From contig NZ_JAESDH010000008.1 in assembly GCF_019249295.1 (NCBI RefSeq), forward strand, positions 124,001-188,000: a stretch of 64,000 nt of DNA, given 5' to 3'. Below the pieces are notes generated by a model. That model was given only the letters and a program-made list of their open reading frames with translations. It had not been told where the DNA came from and did no database searches. The position numbers and the translations under genes are program-made. The DNA is from Alteromonas antoniana. Lineage in GTDB: Bacteria > Pseudomonadota > Gammaproteobacteria > Enterobacterales > Alteromonadaceae. Positions 40,007 through 48,930 of the stretch are shown piece by piece (the stretch's first letter is position 1; every line of letters starts with the position of its first letter).

Positions 40007-40022
40007 AACTTACTTTCTCCTG

Positions 40023-40709
40023 CTAACTGCCGATCTGGATGACGTCATCGAGACTGATACTGACATCACCATCCAAATTCAAAATAACACCCTGACCACT
40101 TCCGGCCAGACTCACACTACCAACGTGACGATTTACGGCGGTGGCAATTTGTGTCCCCTCACCATTGACTTCACCCGTAGCGCTAATCACATAATCACCG
40201 GGCGGCATAGCATTGCCGCGTGCGTCAGTACCATCCCAGTTAAACTGAATGTTGCCTGCCGCCTGGGTGCCGGCATCGATGGTTTTTACCACTTCGCCAT
40301 ACTGGTTTTGTATCGTAATTTTCATGTTTTGTGCGGTTTCTTCATTCACCACGACACCAGAAAATCCAGCACCTTCTGACGCCATATGCCCGACATTGCC
40401 CTCTACCAGCACATTCTGACCAATCAGGCTGGAGGCCTGTAGGGCCTGATTCGACGTCATAGACGCGGCAAATGAATCAAACTTCTGATTAAGCTGGGAG
40501 ATACCGTCGGCCATCGTGAAGGACGTCATCTGCGCAACCATTTGATCGTTGTCTACTGGCTTGGTGGGGTCCTGATTGGACAACTGCTCAGTCAGCATCG
40601 AGAAAAAATCTTCCTGACTGAGCTTTTGCTCTGAACCATCGGCGACCTTTACCTTCTCTTCCTGCCAGTAGAGGTCAGTTTTCAGGCCATTGTTCGTTAT
40701 GCTATCCAC
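40023..40709 (-). CDS. flgD: Hook cap protein FlgD
   Basis: A 228-residue hook assembly scaffold. LSQEDFFSMLTEQLSNQDPTKPVDNDQMVAQM (31-62) is the FlgD signature. A C-terminal FlgD Ig-like/tudor region includes FNWDGTDARGNAMPPGDYVI. It lies between flgC and flgE as usual. Confidence 0.95.
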   Translation of the reverse strand: MDSITNNGLKTDLYWQEEKVKVADGSEQKLSQEDFFSMLTEQLSNQDPTKPVDNDQMVAQMTSFTMADGISQLNQKFDSFAASMTSNQALQASSLIGQNVLVEGNVGHMASEGAGFSGVVVNEETAQNMKITIQNQYGEVVKTIDAGTQAAGNIQFNWDGTDARGNAMPPGDYVISATGEVNGEGTQIATAVNRHVGSVSLAGSGQGVILNLDGDVSISLDDVIQIGS

Positions 40710-40737
40710 GTTTCTTTCCTCATATCGCTAAGGCGGA

Positions 40738-41160
40738 TTACTGACCCTGACCAAGTTGCAGGACACGACGGAAAATACGCTTCGTGGTATCTGCTACCTG
40801 TACATTCGTTTCGTAAGCTTTCGATGCTGACATCATATTTGCCATTTCTTCAACGATGTTGACGTTGGGCTTGTAAATGTAGCCATTTTCATCAGCCATC
40901 GGATTGTTCGGCGCGTACTCCACCTGCAGTGGTGCATCACTCTCAACTATCCCTTTCACCTGCACCCCAGTCCCTTTGGACTGGTATTCATTCGCCCGCT
41001 GCATCTCTGCGGCAAATACGGGGTGACGTGCTTTATAAGTCTCTTCGTAACTACTGCTGATACTGTTCGCATTAGCAATATTACTGGCCGTGGTATTCAA
41101 CCGGACGTTTTCTGCCTCCATCCCCGTACTGGAAATGGCCATTACATCAAATAAACTCAT
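40738..41160 (-). CDS. flgC: Flagellar proximal rod protein FlgC
   Basis: A 140-residue rod protein: FDVMAISSTGMEAENVRLNTTASNIANANS at the N-terminus, NVNIVEEMANMMSASKAYETNVQV at the C-terminus. It follows flgB by two bases. Confidence 0.95.
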   Translation of the reverse strand: MSLFDVMAISSTGMEAENVRLNTTASNIANANSISSSYEETYKARHPVFAAEMQRANEYQSKGTGVQVKGIVESDAPLQVEYAPNNPMADENGYIYKPNVNIVEEMANMMSASKAYETNVQVADTTKRIFRRVLQLGQGQ

Positions 41161-41162
41161 TC

Positions 41163-41567
41163 TTATTGCCCTCCACCGGAGCCAAGTGCTTTCTTCATGC
41201 CTTTGATCTTTCCGTTGAGAAATTCAAGGCTGGCCTGATAGCGCAGTCCGTTATCCAGGAAACGGTTCCGCTCTGCCTGAACTTCTACGGTATTACCGTC
41301 ACCGGTATCCGGTTGCGTTGGTACGCGATATTCCAGGAAGCTATTGGATGCCATTGAGCCGGAAATATGGTTCTCGTGAGTTTTCACCAGGTCCTGGCGC
41401 TGACTGGCACGCGCAGACTGCATCGCTTTGTTAAAATCAATGTCTCTGGCCTTATAGCCTGGCGTGTTTGCGTTTGCCAGGTTACCCGAGATCACTTCCA
41501 TTCTGTCAGTGCGAAGACTTAACGCCTTTTGATGAAAGCCAACAAGTTTGTCGAGATTAATTGCCAT
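41163..41567 (-). CDS. flgB: Flagellar proximal rod protein FlgB
   Basis: A 134-residue rod protein. LRTDRMEVISGNLANANTPGYKARDIDF (17-44) is the family motif. It is the first gene of flgBCDE, with GAGGAG before the start and a sigma54 promoter immediately upstream. Confidence 0.95.
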   Translation of the reverse strand: MAINLDKLVGFHQKALSLRTDRMEVISGNLANANTPGYKARDIDFNKAMQSARASQRQDLVKTHENHISGSMASNSFLEYRVPTQPDTGDGNTVEVQAERNRFLDNGLRYQASLEFLNGKIKGMKKALGSGGGQ

Positions 41568-41596
41568 GATAAAAACTCCTCATTCAGTACCAGCTT

Positions 41597-41613
41597 TGCA
41601 AAGGTGATGCCAA
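41597..41613 (-). promoter_or_regulatory. sigma54 promoter of flgBCDE
   Basis: The minus strand reads TTGGCATCACCTTTGCA, with GG-N10-GC spacing and a complete TTGCA -12 element. The leader to flgB would be about 20 bases. Confidence 0.88.
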
Positions 41614-41647
41614 CAAGAACCAAAGAGGAGCTTTTAAGAAGGTAAGA

Positions 41648-42481
41648 TTATGATTTTCTTTGGTAGTAAAGGCCTGGGTGGCACTTCACCATACTGAATA
41701 AATCGCTGGCGCTACTGATGGATTCCGACGCGCCGAGGAAAAGGATGCCGCTGGGCTGCAGTTGAGCGGCAATTTGTTGCAGTATCTTTTGTTTTATCTC
41801 CGGCGCAAAGTAAATCAGTACATTACGACAGAATACGATATCGAAACGGCCCAGCCCGGTGTAGGTGTGCAGCAGGTTCAGACTACGAAATGACACCATT
41901 CGACGTACTTCCGGCTTCACCTGCATCATGCCGCTGGCATGAACGTCAAAATATTGTTGCCGCCTTTCTGCTGACAAGCCCCGTGCAAGTGATAACTCGT
42001 CATACAGCCCTTGCTCGCACTTTGCTAACATGGCCGATGACAAATCGGTGGCAACGATTTCCACCCCTGCCCGCAGTGCGCCGGGGTTACGTCGCTGATA
42101 CTCAAGACACGACATGGCAATTGAGTAAGGCTCCTGCCCGGACGAGCAAGCGGCACTCCAGACTCGAAGCCTGCGGTTTTTTGCGGCAAATTCGGGCAGC
42201 AGTTGGCGTATCAGTAAATCAAACGGATAGCCATCCCGAAACCACAACGTCTCGTTTGTCGTCATGGCATCGACTACGCTTTGTAGCAGATCACGGCGAT
42301 GCCCCCTGACGGTGGTATCGATCAACGTATCAATATCGTCAAAATCATATTGATAGAGCAGCGAAGACAACCGGCTCCTGACCAGGTACTGCTTATTTTC
42401 TCCCAGTACAATGCCACATTGCTGTTCCAGGAAACGACCGAAAGCACGATAATTTTCGGCCGACACTTCTTTATTTTTCAA
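41648..42481 (-). CDS. cheR: Chemotaxis protein methyltransferase CheR
   Basis: A 277-residue SAM-dependent methyltransferase that methylates glutamates on chemoreceptors. The N-terminal helical domain is followed by the SAM-binding region VWSAACSSGQEPYSIAM. FDIVFCRNVLIYFAPEIKQKIL is the CheR signature. It follows cheV by 15 bases and lies just upstream of flgB, as in Vibrio and Pseudomonas. Confidence 0.95.
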   Translation of the reverse strand: MKNKEVSAENYRAFGRFLEQQCGIVLGENKQYLVRSRLSSLLYQYDFDDIDTLIDTTVRGHRRDLLQSVVDAMTTNETLWFRDGYPFDLLIRQLLPEFAAKNRRLRVWSAACSSGQEPYSIAMSCLEYQRRNPGALRAGVEIVATDLSSAMLAKCEQGLYDELSLARGLSAERRQQYFDVHASGMMQVKPEVRRMVSFRSLNLLHTYTGLGRFDIVFCRNVLIYFAPEIKQKILQQIAAQLQPSGILFLGASESISSASDLFSMVKCHPGLYYQRKS

Positions 42482-42496
42482 TCCAATGAAACTCCG

Positions 42497-43426
42497 CTAG
42501 TCGTCTTTTTTGACCAGCCATTTCTGAACGGCTGTTGCCAGCTCATCCGGGTGAAATTTCGCAATAAAGTCATCTGCGCCAACTTTCTGAACCATCGCCT
42601 GGTTGAAAACCCCACTTAACGAGGTATGTAGCACCACGTGCAGCTTCTGCAGCTCTGGCGTATTTTTGATTTCCGCAGTTAAGGTGTACCCATCCATTTC
42701 AGGCATTTCTATGTCTGAAACCAGTACGCCCACGCGGTTTGTGACATCACCATATTCCTCAGCGATCTGTTTAAGACGTTTGAGCGCTTCAAGGCCATTT
42801 TTTGCCAGCTCAATTTCCAGCCCTAGCGAGGTAAGGGCTTTTTTCACCTGATTCCTCGCCACCGCTGAATCATCGGCAATAAAGATAATTTTATCTTCAT
42901 TACCTTCCGTCGTCAGGCCCGCAGCGACTTCTGCGCTGACATCTGCATTAAGCGGCGAAATTTCATTGAGTATTTTTTCCACATCAAGGATCTCAATGAG
43001 CTCGTTTTCCACTTCGGTGACTGCTGTTAAGTAACTGGCGCGCCCTGTCCCTTGTGGGGGAGGCATAATAGAGTCCCAGTTGGTGTTGATGATGCGCTCT
43101 ACGGCGCCTACCAAAAACCCCTGTACTGAGCGATTGTATTCGGCTATCACGATAAATGCGGTCGAAAGATCCTCAATTCTACGGCCACCAGTGGCCATAC
43201 TCAGATCAATAACAGAAATGGTTTGCCCGCGGATGTGGGCGACCCCTCTTACCAGCTTATTCAACTTAGGCATAGAGGTAAGAGGCGGACACTGCAGTAC
43301 TTCTCTTACTTTAAATACGTTAATGCCGAAGCGTTGACGGCCATTCAAACGAAACAGCAATAGCTCAAGCCGGTTCTGTCCGACTAACTGTGTTCGCTGG
43401 TTTACGGAATCAAGAATTCCCGACAT
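42497..43426 (-). CDS. cheV: Chemotaxis coupling protein CheV
   Basis: 309 residues with an N-terminal CheW-like domain (LLFRLNGRQRFGINVFKVRE, about 23-42). A C-terminal receiver domain (about 175-300) contains FIADDSAVAR, the phospho-acceptor Asp in VLVSDIEMPEMDG and the conserved Lys in FIAKFHPDEL. It links receptors to CheA and adapts by phosphorylation. Confidence 0.95.
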   Translation of the reverse strand: MSGILDSVNQRTQLVGQNRLELLLFRLNGRQRFGINVFKVREVLQCPPLTSMPKLNKLVRGVAHIRGQTISVIDLSMATGGRRIEDLSTAFIVIAEYNRSVQGFLVGAVERIINTNWDSIMPPPQGTGRASYLTAVTEVENELIEILDVEKILNEISPLNADVSAEVAAGLTTEGNEDKIIFIADDSAVARNQVKKALTSLGLEIELAKNGLEALKRLKQIAEEYGDVTNRVGVLVSDIEMPEMDGYTLTAEIKNTPELQKLHVVLHTSLSGVFNQAMVQKVGADDFIAKFHPDELATAVQKWLVKKDD

Positions 43427-43445
43427 ACGTCACCTCTAAAATTAT

Positions 43446-43461
43446 GGGCACGATCATTGCG
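43446..43461 (+). promoter_or_regulatory. sigma54-like promoter upstream of flgA
   Basis: The plus strand reads GGGCACGATCATTGCG: GGCACG and TTGC with exact GG-N10-GC spacing, but G instead of T at the first position of TGGCAC. The flgA ATG is about 175 bases downstream. Confidence 0.6.
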
Positions 43462-43634
43462 TTTGTACCTTAACAACATGCTGATTACTAAACATCGCCA
43501 AAAAAGTGACGCTTTGCATGCGCGCGCTTTCAAGCAATGTAGCAGGCCGTTTGGAGCAGCGCAAAACCTCATTGCCTGACTGTGCTTTAGTAATCATAGA
43601 CAAAATGACACCAACTGAACACGAAAAAGTGGAT

Positions 43635-44357
43635 ATGAAAAAAGTTAATTGCCAATTATTGACCCGAAATATCATCGGATCCGCAGCAATACTCTTGCTA
43701 ACCGCTTTTACAGCGCAAGCGGCGAGTGCCGGAAAAAGCCAGCATCAGAAAGTGCAGGATGGTGCAAAAGCCTATTTGATGTCAGAGCTCGGATCGGACA
43801 ATGCCGACACCAAAGTCAATGTGGAGATCGTTGATATTGATGAGCGCATTGCCATTCCTGCCTGCCCGGAAGGTTTCAGTTACAATGCCGACCAGGCTTC
43901 TCTTAGCCAGTCTTATATTTCCGTTCGCGTCAGCTGCCGGAACAATGACTGGTATTTATTCACCAGTGCGCACGTGAACCGTACGCGTCAGGTTATTGTT
44001 ACCTCAGGCATGATTAGTCCGGGTACCGTGCTGACTTCAGAAAATCTGCAGGCGGCCGATATCGATGTAAACCGACTTCGCCACACCGCCTATACTGATA
44101 TAGATGCGCTAGTCGGTGCCAGAATGAAACGTCGAGTTCGTGACGGTCAGCCGGTGCAGTCAAACATGCTATGCTTTGTTTGTAAGGGCGACCGTATTAC
44201 AATAAGCGCTAACTTGTCTGGTATGCAGGTGAAAACGGCGGGTATTGCTAAGCAGGATGGTGTTGTGGGAGACACGATCCAGGTAGTGAATGCAAACTCA
44301 CAGAAAGCCGTCATCGCCGAAGTGGCCAGTGCGCAGGAAGTGGTCGTCAGCCTTTGA
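43635..44357 (+). CDS. flgA: Flagellar P-ring chaperone FlgA
   Basis: About 240 residues from the ATG at 43635, which follows AGTGGA and begins a clear signal peptide (MKKVNCQLLTRNIIG...AQAASA). An upstream in-frame ATG would put 43 unrelated residues before it. The C-terminal SAF-type domain contains PGTVLTSENLQAADIDVNRL and GDTIQVVNANS(Q)K. FlgA assists FlgI assembly in the periplasm. It is transcribed away from cheV. Confidence 0.93.
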   Translation: MKKVNCQLLTRNIIGSAAILLLTAFTAQAASAGKSQHQKVQDGAKAYLMSELGSDNADTKVNVEIVDIDERIAIPACPEGFSYNADQASLSQSYISVRVSCRNNDWYLFTSAHVNRTRQVIVTSGMISPGTVLTSENLQAADIDVNRLRHTAYTDIDALVGARMKRRVRDGQPVQSNMLCFVCKGDRITISANLSGMQVKTAGIAKQDGVVGDTIQVVNANSQKAVIAEVASAQEVVVSL

Positions 44358-44411
44358 TATTCGGGCATCGTTACGACAAACGCTGTTCTTTAGACAGAGA
44401 TGAAAATTTGC

Positions 44412-44438
44412 TAAAGAAACACACATGCCTGCCGATAT
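44412..44438 (+). promoter_or_regulatory. sigma28 promoter of flgMN
   Basis: The plus strand reads TAAAGAAA, 11 bases, GCCGATAT, very close to the FliA consensus. It is 36 bases upstream of flgM, so FlgM is under feedback by the factor it inhibits. Confidence 0.88.
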
Positions 44439-44474
44439 ACTAACTGAGGTGTAAAAAGGTAGTGGAATTTCTTT

Positions 44475-44807
44475 ATGGCAATTAATAATGTGAATAACAA
44501 TAACGGGGTCCCGAAGACACCGTTAGACAATAAGGTTAATCAGCAAACGCAAAATCAGGCAGCTCAGCAACAGGTTGCAGCTAAGAGCGCAACAACTGCT
44601 GCGCCTCGTCAGGATTCTGTGTCGTTAACTCAGTCTGCACAACAGCTGAATCAAGTGCAGAAAAAAGGCACTGAAGCGCCGGTTAACCAGGAAAAAGTTG
44701 ATAAACTGAAGAAAGCCATCCAGAGTGGTGAGTATCAGGTTAACCCAGAAGTGCTGGCGAAAAAGATAGCGCGACTGGAATCTGAAATTTTCGGCATCAA
44801 ATCTTAG
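44475..44807 (+). CDS. flgM: Anti-sigma28 factor FlgM
   Basis: A 110-residue protein, disordered and Gln/Asn/Ala-rich in the first half. The C-terminal sigma28-binding region has QDSVSLTQSAQQLNQ and VDKLKKAIQSGEYQVNPEVLAKKI. It holds FliA inactive until it is exported after hook completion. Confidence 0.94.
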   Translation: MAINNVNNNNGVPKTPLDNKVNQQTQNQAAQQQVAAKSATTAAPRQDSVSLTQSAQQLNQVQKKGTEAPVNQEKVDKLKKAIQSGEYQVNPEVLAKKIARLESEIFGIKS

Positions 44808-44814
44808 GTAATTT

Positions 44815-45246
44815 ATGACGCAATCTCTGCAATCACTCGTCGAACAACAAGTGGAACAATTGAGTCAGCTTTCATCGCTGCTCGAGCAGGAATTGCATTT
44901 GATAAGTACCCGTGATGCTGAGTCGTTGATGTCTCTGCTCAAAGAGAAAGAGTTAACGTTAGAAGCCATTGGTGAGACAGACAACCGCATCGACCCGCTT
45001 TACCGGGACGCGAAACAGAACGATGCGCTGACCGATGACGTTGAACAGGGTATTGATAAGGCTAAAGTACTGTTAGAAGACTGTCAGTACCGAACTGAAA
45101 TCAATCAAAAAGCCGTGGAACAGGGCCAGCTACGCTTGACGCACCTCAGAAACCTTATGCTGGAAGTCCGCGCAAAAGAATCTCTCACTTACGACAAAAG
45201 TGGCAAGCCAAAAGGTACCGGTCTCGGACCCGGCGTCAGCGCCTGA
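44815..45246 (+). CDS. flgN: Flagellar chaperone FlgN
   Basis: A 143-residue, mainly helical export chaperone for FlgK and FlgL. Seven bases separate it from flgM, the standard flgMN pair. The sequence is Gln/Glu/Leu-rich with long amphipathic helices and an extended Gly-rich tail. The assignment relies on position as well as composition. Confidence 0.88.
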   Translation: MTQSLQSLVEQQVEQLSQLSSLLEQELHLISTRDAESLMSLLKEKELTLEAIGETDNRIDPLYRDAKQNDALTDDVEQGIDKAKVLLEDCQYRTEINQKAVEQGQLRLTHLRNLMLEVRAKESLTYDKSGKPKGTGLGPGVSA

Positions 45247-45259
45247 AGAAATCCATTCT

Positions 45260-45288
45260 AAAAAAAAGCGCCAGACGGCGCTTTTTTT
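45260..45288 (+). terminator. Intrinsic terminator after flgN
   Basis: GCGCC and GGCGC pair around AGAC. An A-run precedes and a T-run follows, so it can work in both directions, between flgN and the element ending flgP. Confidence 0.9.
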
Positions 45289-45311
45289 GTATATCAAACC
45301 CAAAGACAACG

Positions 45312-45479
45312 ACTAGAGCCTGTTTATCTTTGTTCAGTATTTATGTTGGATGCTAAAACGCCCTAATACAAAGCAGAAGCAGCGTGGTTTGGCAATCCAA
45401 ATAAGCGGCTGATAACGCAGTAGTAGGGCGTTTTAGCTCCAACCCTGTGGGCAGTGGCCAAAGATTAACAGGCTCTAGT
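45312..45479. mobile_element. MITE-like palindromic element at the 3' end of flgP
   Basis: The outer arms ACTAGAGCCTGTTTATCTTTG and its near-exact inverse at 45459-45479 differ at one position. An inner pair, GCTAAAACGCCCTA-type, at about 45344-45368 and 45419-45443 is also nearly exact. The centre folds as TTTGG/CCAAA. TA lies at each end of the GAGCC...GGCTC core, as expected for TA-inserting (mariner/IS630-type) non-autonomous elements. There is no coding capacity. The TAG stop of flgP lies inside the right arm. Copy number elsewhere is unknown. Confidence 0.65.
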
Positions 45480-45963
45480 AATAACGCACTTCTTTTATTC
45501 GTCTTGGTTTCGCAGTGGTTAAATAGATGTCATAGACGCGCTGCATATCCAGTTCAAGTTCAGTGGCGTAAGTGTCCTCACCTACAGCATACGTTTTGAC
45601 TACTTTTGCGCCACGAATAACGCCCTCAACGGATGCCTCCAGACGGGTATTGTTTACCACAAGATTGGCAAGCGTTTCGTTTCCTTCGATTCGTTGTCCA
45701 TACACCTGCTCAGTAAGCTCACGGTATGCGTCAAGCTTTGACGCTCTCATCGCCATAAGTGAGCGCACGCTATCAGTATCGCCTCTCTGGCTTTCTATTG
45801 GCGCATAACCCACTGCCGTCAACACCGGATAGGACTCCGGCTCTACCGTTTCCCATTCAACATGCTTGTCTACCAGAGAACTGCAACCCGTTAAAGCTAC
45901 TGAAGTGACAATCGCTCCAGACATAACTGAAAGACGAATAAGTTTTACTATTTTTACGATCAT
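45475..45963 (-). CDS. flgP: Flagellar outer-membrane lipoprotein FlgP
   Basis: A 162-residue lipoprotein of the LPP20 family. The signal peptide ends with VALTGCSS (lipobox). YPVLTAVGYAPIESQRGD and MAMRASKLDAYRELTEQVYGQRIEG are the conserved core. In Vibrio, FlgP with FlgO and FlgT builds the outer-membrane ring of the polar flagellum. FlgO is not found next to it here. The last codons and stop run into the palindromic element, so the C-terminus may be altered from the ancestral form. Confidence 0.92.
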   Translation of the reverse strand: MIVKIVKLIRLSVMSGAIVTSVALTGCSSLVDKHVEWETVEPESYPVLTAVGYAPIESQRGDTDSVRSLMAMRASKLDAYRELTEQVYGQRIEGNETLANLVVNNTRLEASVEGVIRGAKVVKTYAVGEDTYATELELDMQRVYDIYLTTAKPRRIKEVRYY

Positions 45964-46249
45964 AACTGTTCGCTCACCTGCTGGTGTTTCGCCACCCTAA
46001 ATACCGTTTTTTTAGTCATAGTGCCAACTCGCTTAGCAATAACTGGATAGCAATATTTGTGCCCGCCATATTTCTATTTTGTCGACATGCAATTTGGGAA
46101 TACTTTGTGCAAGTAAAATCGTATTGAAATGAAAGCGGCTCTGTCGCAGTGGCGGCGAAGCGCTGACACGGTGCCCGCAAACAACCTACAGCAGACGTTA
46201 GCTGTCGATGTGCGGATAACGTTTTAATGATCAGAATCGGTATCTCATA
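45964..46249. promoter_or_regulatory. Divergent flgP/flgT promoter region
   Basis: About 286 bases separate the divergent flgP and flgT starts. I found no convincing sigma54 or sigma28 match on either strand. It must nonetheless hold the promoters of both genes. Confidence 0.4.
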
Positions 46250-47425
46250 ATGAGTGATGTGCTTTATAAAATCTCAACCGTATGGCGACAACTCGCCCTA
46301 TTATGCCTGTTGATGCTGCCGGCGTGGCAAGCCTCTGCCGCATGGTTCGAGGCAAAAGGTCAGGCTGTAGTGGTTAACGGTGATAAAGCCATGGCCCGCC
46401 AGAAAGCCACACAAGAAGCACTTAAACAGGCGATGTTGTTTTCAGGCGCGTCAGTAAAGAGCGTTCAGACGCTGACTAACGGACTATTAAGCAATGATGA
46501 GCTGCAAATACGCGCCTCGGGAGAAGTGTCTCAGGTAGAGCTTATTAACGAAACCTGGCACGACAACTATGTAACGGTAAGCGTACGCGCCGATATATTC
46601 CCGCAAACAAATCAATGTAATACGCATGACTATCGCCGCACCTTATCTACCAGTTACTACCCTATCCTGCACCGTCAGCAGGCCCAGGACGGACAATTAC
46701 AATCGCTGTCTGAGGTACTGGCAGTCAGGCTGCAGCGCCAGTTTACGCATTTTTCTGATGCGGTGTCACTGCAGCACATTGCCCCTTATACTGCGCACTG
46801 GAACGATGATGCTGTACTTGGTCAGGCGCCGGTTTTAGCCCGCCAGAGTAAAACCCAATATGTACTGACAGGGATCATCACTGATCTCAGCGTATATCGA
46901 CCACAGCATTCTTCTCTGGCGTTCTGGAAAGATGATTCTGCCTACCGTCAATTTGGCTTCACCATGCGGCTGGTCGATGGTATGAACGGCGGTGTACTGC
47001 TGGAAAAACAATACGATTTGGAAGCGGGGTGGGACTTTGACCGCTTTGCTCAGGTGGACGTCACTGCAGGCCGTTTCTGGCAATCACAATATGGCAGTGC
47101 GCTGGACAATACACTTGAGGATATCGTGCGCGATGTTGAAGAAGCGGTATCCTGTCAGCCACTAACAGGGCGCGTTATTCAGGTTGCAGGAGACCGTGTC
47201 CAGGTGTCGCTGGGCCGTGACCACGGCATCAGCGTAGGTGATGAACTGTTTCTATATCAGACACGACAAATTCAGGATGCTTTCGGACAGAGCTTTATTC
47301 AGTACAATATTTATCCGGGTAAAGTCAAAGTGGTAAGTGCTTACGCCGATACCGCAACGGTTGAGGCTGCGGATGGTGTCGTTCTGGCGAATATCCAACC
47401 GAATGACTTTGTAGCTAAGCGCTGA
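46250..47425 (+). CDS. flgT: Flagellar H-ring protein FlgT
   Basis: A 391-residue periplasmic protein with signal peptide (ALLCLLMLPAWQASA). The start of the mature protein, AWFEAKGQAVVVNGDKAMARQKATQEALKQAM, is typical of FlgT. In Vibrio it forms the H ring at the basal body and is needed for motor assembly. The C-terminal region (GDRVQVSLGRDHGISVGDELFLYQ) is the third FlgT domain. Confidence 0.93.
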   Translation: MSDVLYKISTVWRQLALLCLLMLPAWQASAAWFEAKGQAVVVNGDKAMARQKATQEALKQAMLFSGASVKSVQTLTNGLLSNDELQIRASGEVSQVELINETWHDNYVTVSVRADIFPQTNQCNTHDYRRTLSTSYYPILHRQQAQDGQLQSLSEVLAVRLQRQFTHFSDAVSLQHIAPYTAHWNDDAVLGQAPVLARQSKTQYVLTGIITDLSVYRPQHSSLAFWKDDSAYRQFGFTMRLVDGMNGGVLLEKQYDLEAGWDFDRFAQVDVTAGRFWQSQYGSALDNTLEDIVRDVEEAVSCQPLTGRVIQVAGDRVQVSLGRDHGISVGDELFLYQTRQIQDAFGQSFIQYNIYPGKVKVVSAYADTATVEAADGVVLANIQPNDFVAKR

Positions 47426-47565
47426 TTACTTGTCTGACCCATATAACCGAAAAGCCTGTGCCCGGATTTAACGGGCAAGCCACTCTTATGACTTCATTCT
47501 CACTCACACGGTGACTGTCTGGAAAAATGAAAGCGCTGGGGACTTTCCCTTTGCTGTCAGCTAGT

Positions 47566-47571
47566 TATAAT
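47566..47571 (+). promoter_or_regulatory. -10 box of tRNA-Arg
   Basis: TATAAT ends eight bases before the first tRNA nucleotide. No good -35 hexamer is visible at 16-18 bases upstream. Confidence 0.5.
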
Positions 47572-47579
47572 AGCGCCGT

Positions 47580-47655
47580 GTCCCCATAGTTTAACTGGAT
47601 AAAACAAGAGCCTCCTAAGCTTTAGATCTGCGTTCAAGTCGCGGTGGGGACGCCA
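47580..47655 (+). tRNA. tRNA-Arg (anticodon CCT)
   Basis: 76 bases fold as a full cloverleaf. The acceptor is GTCCCCA/TGGGGAC, the D stem GTTT/AAAC and the anticodon stem AGAGC/GCTTT, with loop CTCCTAA giving anticodon CCT. The T stem is CTGCG/CGCGG with loop TTCAAGT. Discriminator G and a genomically encoded CCA follow. It reads the rare AGG codon. No integrase or repeated 3' end is seen beside it. Confidence 0.96.
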
Positions 47656-48044
47656 GGCTCCGATTTTCGCGTAAACGAATTTGGGACCCGCCATCATCTG
47701 CATGTCCTGAGCACGCCCTTATTACATTCGCCTTTACCGTTACCCGGCCATAATATCTGCTGAACACGTTTATCACCAAGCTGACAGAGCCGGTTACTAC
47801 CTTCCTTTTCGTCAACCGTACACCTTGTCACTGCGCGCATCGCTCTTGTTCGCGGTGAATAAAAAGGCGCAATACATTCATTTCTTACCTCAACCAGAGT
47901 TCACTTTCTCTCCCCATCTCCCCTATCTTTTAACTGTATCTGTCGTTTTACGGTGCTGACAACATGAGAAAATGGGCAGGAACTGTCTGGCGTTGTATAT
48001 TTTAAAGAACGGCATACCGTAATCAGGGGGCGCATATCAACCAT
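47656..48044. other. Spacer between tRNA-Arg and ppk2
   Basis: About 390 bases without a supported gene. There is no attachment-site duplication of the tRNA end and no integrase. It must contain the ppk2 promoter, which I could not identify. Confidence 0.5.
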
Positions 48045-48890
48045 TTGCCAACACCAGTCACCTTACGTGACAGCGGTCTCAGTGTGAAATCACACGGCGC
48101 ATTTGGCTATATTGAAGACAAAGCGCATTACAAAGCCCAGCTCAAGAAGTGGCAAAGAAAGCTGCTGCATGTACAGCAGGCGTATTATCATCAGAAACGA
48201 CGCGCTGTGATTGTATTTGAGGGCTGGGATGCTGCAGGCAAAGGCGGTGCAATACGCCGCCTCACAAGCAAGCTGGATCCGCGAGGGTTTACGGTGTATC
48301 CCATCGCCGCGCCGGGCGAAGAGGAAAACGGGCGTCATTATCTATACCGCTTTTATACCAAACTACCCGTTCCCGGCACGATGACAATTTTTGACCGCTC
48401 TTATTATGGCCGGGTACTCGTCGAACGCGTTGAGGGGCTAGCAAGCCCAACTCAGTGGCAACGTGCGTATCAGGAAATCAATGAATTTGAACGACTGCTT
48501 TGCGACGATGGCGTGCGCATTGTAAAACTTTTCCTGCACATTTCGGAAAAAGAGCAATTGAAACGGTTTGAGGAGCGTCTGCATAACCCGCATAAGCGCT
48601 GGAAACTGACTGAAGAGGACGTAAGAAACCGTGGAAAGCGGAAAGACTATGAGCAGGCTATTGATGCCATGTTTTCAAAAACAGATACAGTACAGGCGCC
48701 CTGGCACCTGATCCCCGCCGAACATAAATGGTTTGCCAGGGTTGAGGTACTAAAAACGCTGGTGTCAGCGCTGCGTGAAGGGGTCGACATTTCACCACCC
48801 CCTATCGATAAAAAGCTTGTCACGTTAGCAGAGGAGAAGCTGGGAATTACTGTTCCCAGCTCATCTAAGCAAGTCTCCGGTGATAGCTGA
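48045..48890 (+). CDS. ppk2: Polyphosphate kinase 2 family protein
   Basis: A 281-residue PPK2 enzyme transferring phosphate between polyphosphate and nucleotides. Walker A GWDAAGKGG (60-68), Walker B/lid DRSYYGR (117-123) and RFEERLHNPHKRWKLTEED match the family. The start is TTG: there is no ATG or GTG between the upstream stop and the conserved region, and AGGGGG lies 14 bases before it. Single-domain size suggests class I or III. The nucleotide preference cannot be read. Confidence 0.9.
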   Translation: MPTPVTLRDSGLSVKSHGAFGYIEDKAHYKAQLKKWQRKLLHVQQAYYHQKRRAVIVFEGWDAAGKGGAIRRLTSKLDPRGFTVYPIAAPGEEENGRHYLYRFYTKLPVPGTMTIFDRSYYGRVLVERVEGLASPTQWQRAYQEINEFERLLCDDGVRIVKLFLHISEKEQLKRFEERLHNPHKRWKLTEEDVRNRGKRKDYEQAIDAMFSKTDTVQAPWHLIPAEHKWFARVEVLKTLVSALREGVDISPPPIDKKLVTLAEEKLGITVPSSSKQVSGDS

Positions 48891-48930
48891 GTAACGCTAC
48901 CGTGTTGTGTAAGTCATGTTCTCAGCAAAG

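Noticed and set aside
47580..48044. Integrated element at the tRNA-Arg gene
   Set aside because: No integrase and no repeat of the tRNA 3' end was found downstream in the window.
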